From assembly GCA_910591455.2 (NCBI GenBank), contig OU342814.1, positions 22,087,768 to 22,151,767 on the forward strand: DNA of 64,000 nucleotides. The letters run 5' to 3'. The notes beneath the pieces are model-generated. The model did no database searches, had not been told where the DNA came from, and saw only the letters and a program-made list of their open reading frames with translations. Shown one piece after another: positions 46,951-58,645 of the stretch (position 1 is its first letter; every line of letters starts with the position of its first letter). The DNA is from Pholis gunnellus. Taxonomy: Eukaryota; Chordata; Actinopteri; Perciformes; Pholidae. The position numbers and the translations under genes are program-made.

Positions 46951-48235
46951 AGTTTTCTTGGGACATAGTGACGATACAATAACAACACAAAACATACGTT
47001 ATGTCTTGAATATGAACATCAAAGTGCACAAAGATCAACTGATTGCATAGAAACATGTGTGTTTTTATTCTTCTGCATGTGTAAAACATGTTCATGCTCA
47101 TGCATATATATATGTGTGTATATTTCAAATTGCATTTATTTGCCCCCCTCAGAGTGTGCTAATGTGTTTATGAGCCGACCCAACCTCCTCTGATCAGGGA
47201 CCGAGGCAAAGGAGGCCACGTGTGCTACTTAAACCCCCCCCCCCCCCCTTCCTGGCTGCATCAGAAAGCCTCAAAAATTAAAATAGTTTTATGTGTAAGT
47301 AAGATTCAGTGAACTCCATTATTTTCCCCACTATTTGCTTGAATAATTCAGGAAAGATGGCTGAATTATGGATAAAGTGTACAGTTTGAAGAAGGGGTTC
47401 ATGTGCAGCCTGGAGCTAGAGCCCGGCTTTAATGATGTCTGGAGACGGTGGACGGGCGGAGGGAGACGTCGTTAGCTTCACACTCATTTTCCCCAGGATT
47501 AAAAACACACACTGCTCTTAAAGCAGCAGGCCGGACCGGCGAACCGACGGGGAACCAACAGGGGAGTGAAAACGCAAAATGTTGCTAAATCTTGGAGAAT
47601 TCCCCGACTCATACTCTCATCAGGAGATGGGATGATTTTATTTTGAAAAGTGCTTCTTGATTTATGTCATCGTGTGATTGTTTACAAATAGTCTCATTAC
47701 TGAGTATGTTTATGTGCTACCACAAGGACTACTTTTGTGTTTTAGATGTGTATTATTGTTATTATTATTAATTCTTTAAATACTTTTTTTTTAAACTTTC
47801 AGCAACATTGCTCGCTCCACAAAGAATAGCCTTAAAAGAAAATCTAAAAAACCCTTCCAAATTTGAAAATAAATAAAATAAATATCCGTAAAAAACAAAA
47901 CAAAAACACATTAAATAAAAACAGTTGAATACGGGAGCTTGTGTCAAAGCAAAAGCCCAGAAGTTTTGCTTCCTGTATGAACATCAGGGTTCTTTCAGTC
48001 ACACATTTCAGCCTCCGAGAGCTTTTTAGCACGCCATTAGCAACACGTCCAGTACGAACCGCAGGTTCACCACCGCCCTATTTAAAAAGTCTGGAATCTT
48101 AAACTGGCACAGCGAGGATTTATACTATTAGCCGGTAGCAATGACATCCAAAAACACACACTTACCCGCTCACACACATAAACACCCTTCAACAGCCAGC
48201 GGGGAGTCTTCCTGTTCCCACTCACTCCAACAGGG
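46951..48235. other. upstream flank, no gene seen
   Basis: A/T-rich with a poly-C run near 47235-47248. The stretch 47150-47230 next to it is more complex. No gene. Confidence 0.55.
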
Positions 48236-48470
48236 AAGCCCGAGCACCGAGTACTCTCCTAATTACCCACATTCCTCTAATTATCCAATCATAAAGCCAT
48301 TAGCAGTCTCACACCATATTAACATGGTCCCGCCCACATGCCAATTTGTGCAGTGCCAAGATGCAACTGCAAAGGGCTTTTTCCAGCATGTAACCTCACC
48401 AAGCGCCGCATCACGTAGGGTAAGACTGTGCTTTTCTTGGCCCTTAACGAACAAATAACAGATTTCCAAA
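48235..48470. promoter_or_regulatory. candidate upstream regulatory block, homeodomain motif cluster
   Basis: TAATTA at 48260-48265 and again at 48278-48283, then CCAATCATAAAGCCATTAGC near 48285, CATATTAACATGG near 48314, GCCAATTTGTGCAG near 48340 and a CATCACGTAGG element near 48409. Four homeodomain-type cores lie within about 50 bp. It is single-copy and open on the plus strand (105 codons) without a domain. Confidence 0.38.
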
Positions 48471-48714
48471 CAGCATTTAATAGCAGCTGCAGTTCACAAT
48501 TTCACAATGAAGCTGCTAGCAGTGTTGTTGAACGGTGAAACATAATCCGTTTGCAGCTCGTGCAAATGAGCGTTGTTAACTCTCGCTTCCAACATGTCCT
48601 CATGCAACGGTTCGTATGATATCACGAGAAAAGTTACTGTCCAGCAACACGTGTCAATTTCTTCTCGTTACATGCATCCTGTCTTTTCAAAATAAACTTC
48701 AGTCATCCCAGCAA

Positions 48715-48910
48715 ATGACTCAGTTAGGTTTAGGAAAAGATCGTCGTTAAACTAACTACGGAAGTGCCGTCACTGAAGAACAGAAGTTACGTGACAAATA
48801 AATCAACGCTGACTTCTCGTTTCACACGGGGAACGAACAGCGGTCTCCTGGGTAGAAGATCGCTGTTTGTTGGCCCAATACACCTCAACTCCCTCCCACC
48901 TGATGAGTGT
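48715..48910 (+). repeat. interspersed repeat R3, copy 2
   Basis: A diverged relative of 30195-30425, with GTTAGGTTTAGGAAAAGATC near 48724, GGGGAACGAACAGCGGTCTC near 48829 and GCTGTTTGTTGG near 48863. No coding capacity. Confidence 0.4.
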
Positions 48911-49004
48911 GCTTTGGCGGTCTTTATACTTCCTCGTTCATGATTACGTGGATAATATAGAAAATGATTTCCTGGCATATCTATGAATTACGGCGCATTA
49001 TATC

Positions 49005-49513
49005 GTATATATAGAGTCGTGATGACGTCACCCATTAGTTCGTGGACTGATGTTTTGGAGACTCGAGTTCGGCGATGTAGCCGTCGCCATCTTGAACTAC
49101 AGCCATGTTGGGTTTTTTGCAACCAATGAATGGAAGATGCCACATTTGGAATGTGGAAGAGTGACTTAATTAAAGACGACGTATACGAGGGTAGCGGCTG
49201 CAACCTGTCAATCACTGTGTAGCCCCGCCCCTAAAGCATCCCCTGCTTTATGGTCTGTTTGACTCTAAATGGACCATCATTTACTAAATGAACATCATGC
49301 TGTATTGAAGAAGACTTGAAACTAGAGATTGAGACCATAAACTCATGTTTACAATGTTTACTGAGAGAATAAATCAAGAGAGAAGTAGAGTCATTTTCTC
49401 ATAGACTTCTATACAACCAGAGGAGTCGCCCCCTGGTGGACACTAGAGAGAATGCAAGTTTAAGACACTTCCGCATCTGCTTCACTTGGCACAACCAGAG
49501 GTTGCCGTCTGGT
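49005..49513 (-). repeat. interspersed repeat R1, copy B (near full length)
   Basis: Reverse complement of R1, nearly the full extent of copy C. It carries CTGTCAATCA (TGATTGACAG on the minus strand) at 49205-49214, GCCATCTTG (CAAGATGGC on the minus strand) near 49087, and the CTCF-like motif on the minus strand at 49425-49440. The part around 49120-49200 is the most diverged from copies A and C. Confidence 0.87.
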
Positions 49514-51080
49514 TTTACGCTGTACACGAGGATTTGCGGCACCTCGCTATTCTGTGACTCGTATCAGGTTCTTATGTGCACAGGTCTTAAGACTAATTAT
49601 ACATCGTAGCATCCGAACCAGTTTGATAAACAAAGAAACGGAAGAAAGGACTGTGAACTAGTTCATGTTTTGGGACTGTGAATTTAGTTCAAAATAAAAA
49701 ATCGTGAACTCGTTAATTTCAAAATGTGTGAACTGAACTTTGAGGTAGCTCTTGTCAGTTTCTCTGCTGAAAAGACAGGAAGTAGTAGACAGGAAGGAAA
49801 AAAAAGACCCAACTGAAAACAGCTGCTGGTGGCAGAAGACGATAAAGTAGTGTTTGTTTTTAATATATTAAAATTTTCCTTCCTTGTTAAAACCTGCCGA
49901 TCCGGAGTCAGAGATGAGGGTGTGTTACGCTAGTAGCAGCTAACGTAGCATTGAGCCGCTAGCTTCAACCAGGCCTGAGAAGTAGAATACTGGTGAGCTA
50001 AAAAAAAAAGATTTGAACTGTATATTCTTTACAGTTTGTCCCCATTGACAAAAAAACCCCGATGCAAAATAAAACCTAAGGAGAAGGTGAATGCTGGTAA
50101 ATCCATTATTGATATGTGTTCGGTCCCGGCGACGTGTTGTGTAACCGAGTATCCAGATTGTTCCCTCCGTTATTCATACCCATCAGAGGGACGGCGGGTT
50201 ATCGGAGGGAATGGGGCGGACGAAGAAGACACAGAGCACAGATGTTCGGCACAGCTGCAGCGCAGAGGAGAGGCTCGGGTTAACGGCTAACGCTAGACGT
50301 GCACAGACTGTGTGAGGGGGGGGGGGGGGGGGTTACTACGGACGCTAGCTGTAGAGCTAGCTCATCCACCTGACTGATTTGGAGGTCAAAGGCAGAAGTG
50401 AAGTCTGCCAGAGTGAAGGAAAAACAAGAGAGAACTATGGTGAGAGCAAAAGAACGGGATGTAGAGAAGCTAAAAGCATGAAGAATATCACTTAAAACAA
50501 GTTCAATTAGAGCTCCATTGAAGATGATTTGGAGCTGGCAAATCAAAACTTAAAAGCAAATCATTTAAAAGAAGCAACTTGTCTGCAAATAGCAAAACAT
50601 GTGTCGAGATAAGTCAGAGCAGCACATTACAGGATTACTGGCATTTATTTTGCCATTTTGGAGCTGTAAACATGCAAAGTTGTCCAGTGGAGCGATAAAA
50701 AACGGAATTATCTCATCATTATAACATAAAAAAATCATTAAAACCCCAAAACCTGCCTGCAGGATTGTAAAGCATGTTTTCTTTAAACAATCACCAAAAA
50801 CTAGTTTGTAAAAACCTTTAGTATAGATTTTCATCTTTCCAACGGTCCTTAAACATATCATTGTCATTTAAAATCTTAATTAAACCGTTTGCTTTGACCA
50901 GATCCTTTAAAAAACATTAAATTCTGAGCTCTTCAGCGCAACTATGAAGCCATGATTGAAGCGTCTGAGACCAACAGTCATGTGACAAAAAAATCCTTAA
51001 ATCTTCGACTGAACTTCAGTCTGCTGAACGCAGAGCAAAGAAAAAACGCCCTGAAACTGCTCTGGGTTCAGAGGGGCCGG
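49514..51080. other. upstream flank, no gene seen
   Basis: Contains GCTAACG/CGCTAG-rich short strings (49930-49975 and 50284-50365), possibly remains of another repeat, and a G17 tract at about 50316-50332. Frames of 84-100 codons lack domains. Confidence 0.5.
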
Positions 51081-53090
51081 AGTAATGATTGTTTTACATT
51101 CATGAAGACATTTATTTCCTTGATATAACGTATACTTGGTTTTCTGTCTGCGTCTGGATCCGTGCAGCTTGTGGTCGCGGCCGACGGGTCCTTAACGCTT
51201 TAATAGACTCCAGCAGACGCTCTGGCAGAAAGTCGTGCCAAGGCCGGGGAGCGACACCGAGCCGTCAGCGTTGGCTTCAACACAAACAACCCACAGAAAA
51301 AAGAAAAAAAACTGTATCGCCACACAAAATGTGGAGACAAATCCATTCATTCTGCCTTCCTTCAACTCCAAACACTGGCTCCACAATGACATTGTCTTCA
51401 TTTGATGACTCCGTTTCTCCGTTTGCCTGAGAAAACATCCTCATTATCGGACCGCACGAGCAAGGTGACGGCGAATAATGGCGCTTTGTCAAAAGTGATC
51501 CGTGCCCAAGGTATGGACTGACAATGGAGGATCTCAGTGTCTCCGCACACAATCAAACCTCTGCCTCCCATCGCCACAAAACCAATAAACACGGCCTTTG
51601 TTTTAGCTCGACACCATTGTTTCGTGTTCATAAAGATTTCTCCTCTTTGGCACAGATGCTTTTTTGTTTCGTTTCCAGCCCGAGCTGCGTAGTTTTCAAC
51701 AACAATGACGCTCTCTCATTTTAGATTTTCCTCTTGCAGTCGCTCTGATTCCACATGTGGAAAGCAACATGAGTGTAAAATGCTGCAACTAAACCTACAA
51801 GAACACGTATTCTACTTCATCACAACTAATAAATAATCTCATTAAAGGAAGAGTCAGTGTTTTAGTGAAGATGAATGTTTTTCTGTGACTATTCTGCACC
51901 TGTTGTGTGAGACTTTGCAAACGGATGTTTTTTGAGTCAAAGTTTTCTTAAAAAAGATTTTTCAAGGCAACGCCGGATGAGCAGCCAATATTCAAATGTT
52001 AATGTTCAACTCGGATATGTTTGCCTTTCACTTCCCTTTGTTCTGCTCTGGCATCACCGAGAAGTTTAGAACATTAGAGACATTTTTTTCTCCCATTTGA
52101 ACTGCAAACATGCAAGGTTGCAAACCTGCCAAAAAAAAATGTTAAGACGGGAGCCAATTCTTTTCTACATCGATGAAAACTTATTTTCCTCCATTCTCCC
52201 AGAAATCTCACTCCCAGGGTGAGTAATTGATACACAAAAAGGCATGTTAAGTGTGAAGTATTCCTTTCAGGTGTGAAAAAATCCCCCTCTTGAGTCTCAA
52301 AGCCTCTGCTGAGCAGCTGCAGACATTAAGTCCGGTCGCATCGAGTGTCTTCTCTCGCACAAGTGGCTGTGAAGCAACAGAATCAACACAAGAATTCAAA
52401 GATCGAGTCCTTTCAAACAGATGTTGGCCGCGTTCTTTGTTGACACTGTGCACAGCCTGCTAATAAATGGGTAATCATATCTATAAAAAATAATCTTTTG
52501 ATATAAAAGGCTCTGAAAGAGATACAGAAGATACCAGACACTTCAAACGGACCTCGAAACCACGATTCGGTTCAGCACGAACGCACAGAATTGGGAGAAA
52601 AGGGAGAGACACGCCCGCGGAGAAAAGAAAAAAGTCCTACGCGACAGATGCAAAGACAATCTAAAGATAGATTAAAAGCAAAACGCTTCCACATGTTTAA
52701 CTTAAGTAGCCAGTAAAATACTGGCTGTGAGCAGAGAGGGGCCCACTGAACTGCTGTGCAGCGCCCCCTGTTGACCGAACGTCTCACCCACACTTCATTC
52801 ATTTATGTTCTATCTTCAGAGTCAGAGACGGGCCGGAGAGTCGGTGTCAGGATCTCTGGAGGAGTGAAGTTAAATAGTCCATAATAGCATCGTGTTCTAA
52901 CCTCAGGATGAGTTTGGTTTTTTATTAGATTAGATCACATACGGCAGGATGCAACAAAGAGTCTGTGCACGACAAACACAAACCAAACTGCTTTAAATGA
53001 CCTCAGCTGAGCCGCCGCCACTCCTCATCCCTCCCTGCCTGCATCTCCTCCTCCCCCCTTCTCCCTCCCTCTCTCTCCTCTTCTTTGGAG
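51081..53090. other. upstream flank, no gene seen
   Basis: Single-copy DNA. At 52759-52775, CAGCGCCCCCTGTTGAC reads GTCAACAGGGGGCGCTG on the minus strand, a strong CTCF-like core outside any R1 copy. No gene. Confidence 0.55.

Positions 53091-53093
<3 letters not shown>

Positions 53094-53125
<32 letters not shown>
53094..53125. repeat. 32-base poly-C tract
   Basis: The second-longest homopolymer in the window. A (CA)n run follows at about 53305-53328. Confidence 0.95.
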
Positions 53126-53126
<1 letters not shown>

Positions 53127-53539
53127 TCATCTTCAGGTCATAATGTAACATGACACCAGCGGTTGCAACAAGGCCGGCCAGCCAACCCGAGCGTTTAAGA
53201 CCAATGAATATCATTTGCTCCCGGTAGGTTCCCCGGCGCTTTCAGACGCTACCACCGCCAGACTGAATCAGCGTTCGCGCCTGTCATGTCTCTGACGTGA
53301 CAGAACACACACACACACACACACACACATATACTGTAAAGGCACACATGCATCAACACACACACACACACAGGATATTGTCAGCCACTGGAGACCACTT
53401 TGTTGTTTCTGATGCTTCTGTCATCCTCAATACGCTTCACGCTGCTCGTACAGATCCACAGATTTCTCACATCTCACACTTCTTATGCCTTTTACGTAAA
53501 AAAAAAAAGCTTTCAAGGGTTTATCACCATGTAAACCAC

Positions 53540-53922
53540 ATTAGGACCCTTTACAGGTGAAAGCAGCCTTGGTGAGATCCCCCTCCCTCATTAGGGGGAT
53601 TAAAGATGCCCTTCTCCTCCACGGTAACCCCCTCGCCTCTACACCTCAGCTCTGCGTTTCCTGGCTTAGACCGCTGTTTAAATTCCCCTCCTGCGCTCTG
53701 AAAATGTCCTCCCTGGGGATCCCCGGGGCTTTTGATCACCCGTCCACCTCCACACACACACACACACACACACACACCCCTAATCCCCCCCCACACCGCC
53801 CCACCACTGAGGGCTGGAGGGGGTCAGGGGTAATGCTGCCGGAGATAAGAGAGAGGAGGCAAAAAAGAATGAAAGGGGAGGGAGGTCTTGTAGAGGGTTG
53901 GGTAAAAGGGGGCTGGATAAGT

Positions 53923-53953
<31 letters not shown>

Positions 53954-54400
53954 GGGGGGGGGGCTAATGAACCCCACTAATACCCCCTCTGCGCACACAT
54001 TTAAGTAGCCTAATTACCTGCCAGATCTGGTGCAATGACAGCACCTGCATTGAGGGGGTCAAAGCACGCGGTTTTCGGGACGCGCTAACAACCTTGTTAG
54101 GAAATACCTCATGTTAATGAGAGCTAATCATGTCGGGTGTTTAGCTTCATGCTAACGGGGCGGCATGTGATCTTAAAAGCAAAGGCATGGACCAGGGCGG
54201 CGTCTTTTCATCTTGAAGAAAGCAGCGCCGAGGCCCCGGACGGCACCCGGACTTCACAAAGTCGGGTCGTGCGCATCAATCTTACATGAACGTACATCAC
54301 ATGCATGTGTGCGGCAATTATAATCAGTATTTGACATGCTAGAAGTACTGTAAAAGGCTCATTTGCATTGGGCGAGGGAGAAATGTCGGTACATGAGGAC
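53540..54400. promoter_or_regulatory. candidate upstream regulatory region around simple repeats
   Basis: Complex sequence at 53540-53740, then (CA)n (53752-53776) and a (GT)n-G25 composite (about 53921-53963), then complex sequence to about 54400. Strings: CTCATTAGGGGGATTAAAG near 53587, GGCTAATGAACCCCACTAAT near 53962, AAGTAGCCTAATTACCTGCC near 54003, CCTCATGTTAATGAGAGCTA near 54108 and GGCAATTATAATCAG near 54312. Repeated CTAAT/TAATGA cores suggest homeodomain input. Confidence 0.36.
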
Positions 54401-55494
54401 AGACCTGATTTTTTTAAGAACCCACAGGAAAAACTCTGAGCTCTAATAATTCAAAGGTTTGAGCGACTCAAGTCTCATTTCCCTAGAAAGTAGCAGTGAT
54501 TTAGTCCAGGCCTGTTTGGATTTCCCTCAATCCTGGTTTGAGTTTCTTACCTAAACTAATCCCTCTCTATCACGGAGTACAGTAAATGTACTGTACGTAC
54601 GCGTGGAAATCTATTCCCAGACATCCAGGATATCAAAGCAGATCAGAGATAGAGCGGCTCCCATAACCGCTATCTCATCAAATTAACGTTTATTGTGATA
54701 AAAAATGATGCTCCGATTAAAATGGGAGCGTTGTGGCAAGAGCGAAGAAGAAAATCAAAAAAAAGAAACTGCCCCGAGGCCCAAAGCCGTGACCAAATAC
54801 AAAGTTTTCAGAGGGAGCGATGGAGGAAATTGGGCAGAAAAAGTAGACAAGGAGCCAGTGTCATTTAGTACAAGAGGACTGCAGCTAAAAGTGTTTCCAT
54901 TTTGAAAATGGCAGTTGAGCCGATTTGGGTTGAAACATGTCGGAATTGCTGAGACACTTTGTGCTCTTCAGTCTCACCTCGTCACACATTTACATGTTTA
55001 TTACAATACAGTCACATGAATAATGACACAGCGAAATACTCTGTAATAACTAGTGACGTTACACTGATGAGAGAGATTATTTTAAAGCTGCATCTGAAGA
55101 AATGCTCTATTTCTAAAACACATTTTACAATTTGATGCTGGGAATTTGAGCCAATAAGCATAAATATATATCTATAAAACATATATTTGGAAATATGCTT
55201 CCTGGTGGCAAGTTAAATGAGAAGCATTTTAAGCTATTTTCTGTTGTGTTTTATCAAAATGTTTGCTTTCTTGACCTGCACTCATGTGTTAATATATGTT
55301 AAATCATCTTCGTCACTACGTTGTTTTGGTTTTATAGTATCAAAAGTAAAAAAGTTGTCTGTGGACTAAACGTCTTGTATAAGTTAGAGTTATTAAAAAT
55401 GTGTTAATTCTAGTTGACAAACAAGATCTGGAAGTCTGTGTTAAGTGATGGTAGCCGTATCCATTAATATATATATTTTTTTATTGATTTTGTG
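54401..55494. other. upstream flank, no gene seen
   Basis: A/T-rich single-copy DNA, no repeats; one 66-codon frame without domain. Confidence 0.55.
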
Positions 55495-56029
55495 GGATAT
55501 CCAGACGGCAACCTCCGGTTCTACCGAGTGAAGTCGATGCTTCATGTCTTAAAGCTGCATTCTCTCTAATGTCCACCAGGGGGCGACTCCTCTGGTTGTA
55601 TAGAAGTCTATGAGAAAATGACTCTACTTCTCTCTTGATTTATTACCTCAGTAAACATTGTAAACATGAGTTTATGGTCTCAATCTCTAGTTTCAAGTCT
55701 TCTTCAATACAGCATGATGTTCATTTAGTAAATGATGGTCCATTTAGAGTCAAACAGACCATAAAGCAGGGGATGCTTTAGGGGCGGGGCTACACGGTGA
55801 TTGACAGGTCTCTACCAGAGACGTATACGGCGTCTCTACGTCACTCCTCCTCAGTCCAGATATGGTCACTTTTTTTCACTGGCTGCAAAAAACAACATGG
55901 CGAAGGCCGTAATCCAAAATGGCGACGGTGAAATCGGCGAACTCAAGGCTTCATAACATCCGTCCACAAACCAATGAGTGACGTCACGCCGACTACGTCC
56001 ACTTCTCACACACAGTCTGTGAGGATATC
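55495..56029 (+). repeat. interspersed repeat R1, copy C (full length?)
   Basis: The most complete copy of the family. Its limits are suggested by a 7-bp direct repeat GGATATC at 55495-55501 and 56023-56029, which could be a target-site duplication (although it contains the palindrome GATATC). Inside: the CTCF-like TCCACCAGGGGGCGAC on the plus strand (55572-55587), TGATTGACAG at 55798-55807, and AACATGGCGAAGG/CCAAAATGGCGACGG YY1-like strings near 55894-55927. No open reading frame of note, so it is non-autonomous. Confidence 0.87.
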
Positions 56030-57370
56030 TGCTAATCACAACGCATTCATTTTTGTAGGTTCAGCTTCGGCCGCTGTACGAGAGCAACCTGCTCGGTTTC
56101 AGGTATAAACTCTCGACACACAGACGTGTTCATCAGTTTGGGAAAGATGTGACGCATAAAAGAACGAGATGGTGAAAGTTAAACCAAACCGATGTCACAC
56201 TGTACACAAACACCACGCGGCTACATTTTAATTGTCCAGAGTTGAAATCCATCACAACTATGCAGCTTTTTTTATTTAAATTTTTAATATTGAGAGGCAC
56301 CTGCACTTAGCCCGGCTGAGTATCACCGCGCTGCCTTCTGATGCTGAGTGCTCGTTAAGGTCCTCGAGGTCAATTCATTTTTTAAATGCGAAACCATCTC
56401 GCGTTCAAACACAGAAATTATACCCACAACACATCACAACATCGGAGACGGATGAGCCGACCCGACGCTGCTCATCCCTCCAGCTTTTTGACGACGATGA
56501 ATCGCTAAACAGCTCTAAACAAACTCATCTCAAAGCCCTGATGAATAAGTGAAGGGATAAAAGCTACATCGATACCATTCTAACGCATTAACGTGCCAAA
56601 TAAATAAATAAGTGTGTGTGTGTGTGGGGGGGGGTACACATTCTTTTGTACATTGAATCTATCTTATCGGAGCGTGTAAAAATAGCTTGACAGAGGCTAA
56701 TTGTGCTCGGCGCTGAATAATGGATCACAGCGGAGAGGGTCTTCCTGGAACTGGAGCGGGCTCGACGGCTCCCCGCTGAAGCTTTCGGGTTCCTCTCCTC
56801 TGCTTTTGCCTTCAGGTAAAAAATCTGTCACAACCCCCCCCCCCCCCCCCCCCCCCACCATCACCTCACCCACCATCACCTCACCCACCACAACCCTCTT
56901 CTCTTCCTCATCTCTCCGGTTCATCTTCATCCTCCTCCATCAAGAGTTTTTAAACGGGAAGTTTTCTTATATTAAAGGAGCAGTTTATGACAATTGTGAT
57001 GCGTGTTTTGAGTCTCTTCAGGTTGGTTTGATTTGTAAATCAACAAGTATTGAAGAATACTTTAGTTACTACTATAAGTTCTTTGAAACAATGAATTTCA
57101 TGAGGATCAGAAATCCAATAAGCGGCTTAAACTCATAAAAAAAAATAATTCAATATTGCTTTCAGTAATAAGTGAATTTCTTCTGGTCCCAAATTTTCAT
57201 CAAGACAAAAGGTGTCCCTCACAGGCCTCTGTAGCTTCTTGGTAACATCTAGCGTAAAGCAGCATCATCACACACACTGCAGGAATAAAAGATGAACCAG
57301 CTGTTACGGTGAGTAACTAAGTACAAAAAGGTACAAAGGAGCGTTTGTGTGCCGACATCAAATACACATT
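56030..57370. other. upstream flank, no gene seen
   Basis: Mixed composition with a short (GT)n-G run (about 56612-56634) and a C22 tract (about 56835-56856) followed by CACCATCACCTCACC repeats. Frames of 77 and 145 codons cross the C tract and lack domains. Confidence 0.55.
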
Positions 57371-57374
57371 AACG

Positions 57375-58190
57375 ATCGTAAAACTCACAGATCGGATCGG
57401 CACAAAAGAAAAAAGGGAGCAAATATAACTTTTAGAGATCCGTGATCACGCTGATACTAATGACTGATTATTGATGATCCATATTAGCAGATACAAATCC
57501 ATTTGTTGTTTGTTTGTAGCAGCTGGTCTCCACGAATCCAGACTATTCAGACTCATTAAACCATAAAAGATTCTGAATGTTATACTTTTACTTTGTTATC
57601 ATAATATATAGTTGGTTCTTTTCTTCATAAAAACACAAAACAAATGATAAGGAAATAAAAGATTGTATTTTAATGTTTAAGACAAATCTTGTCATTAGTA
57701 GTTTTAATGATGTATAATAATGTTCTTATATCTCGTGTTAACGGAAGTTAAACAGCTCATAATTCATCTCTAATATCTATTTCATATTCATGTGAAACTA
57801 CTGGATTTATTCAAGTTTATCACCAAAAACTACATTTTACCGATTACATGTGAACACATCATGATAACTTTATAATGTACCTTCAGCCAGTACTCATGTT
57901 CACTGAGCAGAGCCTGAAGGCATCATGATGTAACTGAAGTGAAGCTCCGTCGGTTAGCCGTTAGCGGTGCTGCTAACGTCACTAGCTCTCCTCTGATTGG
58001 TTGTTAACATTGTAACATTATCAGAGATCAATGATGTTCTGATCGCATGTTTTACTGAATATCGACGGATAACGATCGTCAGTAAACTTTATTTCACACC
58101 GTGATGTTTAACGTTAAACTGTAATTAATCGGCGAGGAGGCGATCCGTATCCGTATCGGCATTGGTCTGTTACACCACAACCAAACTCCT
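57375..58190 (-). repeat. interspersed repeat R2, copy 2
   Basis: The reverse complement aligns with 28140-28710 and extends beyond it at one end. The ends carry CAGATCGGATCGGC near 57390 and CGTATCGGCATTGG near 58155, similar strings that suggest a transposon-derived element. A/T-rich interior, no coding capacity. Confidence 0.6.
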
Positions 58191-58611
58191 GAAGAAGTGA
58201 AGGCCGTTTGCTTCTTATACACCATCAAAGCTACTCTTTCTGTGGCATGCGGGTCATATAGCTCCGCTTGAAGTCACGATTCTCATGTTTAAGACAACGG
58301 AACAACAATTAAATCCAAAAGTTGTAGTTTCCCCCCTAAAACCCTGACAGCAAAGAGAAAGAACAAACTAATCCTCTTACTCTGCACAAACCCCCACGAG
58401 TGAGAACAAGGCTTTGTTGGTAAATACCCGTATCAAGTTTTTGTTGCTTCACGTCTAATATGGCATCAAAGTTCGTCGTCCGTGTGACCGAGTTGAAAGC
58501 GTGAGGTTTGCATAAACGTCTTAGCGGCCGCGGCCTCATCAGGGGAACGTGTGCAGCTGATGGAAGACTGCTTACACTTATTCCCCTTCACAACTAAAGG
58601 CTTGTTAAAAT

Positions 58612-58645
<34 letters not shown>

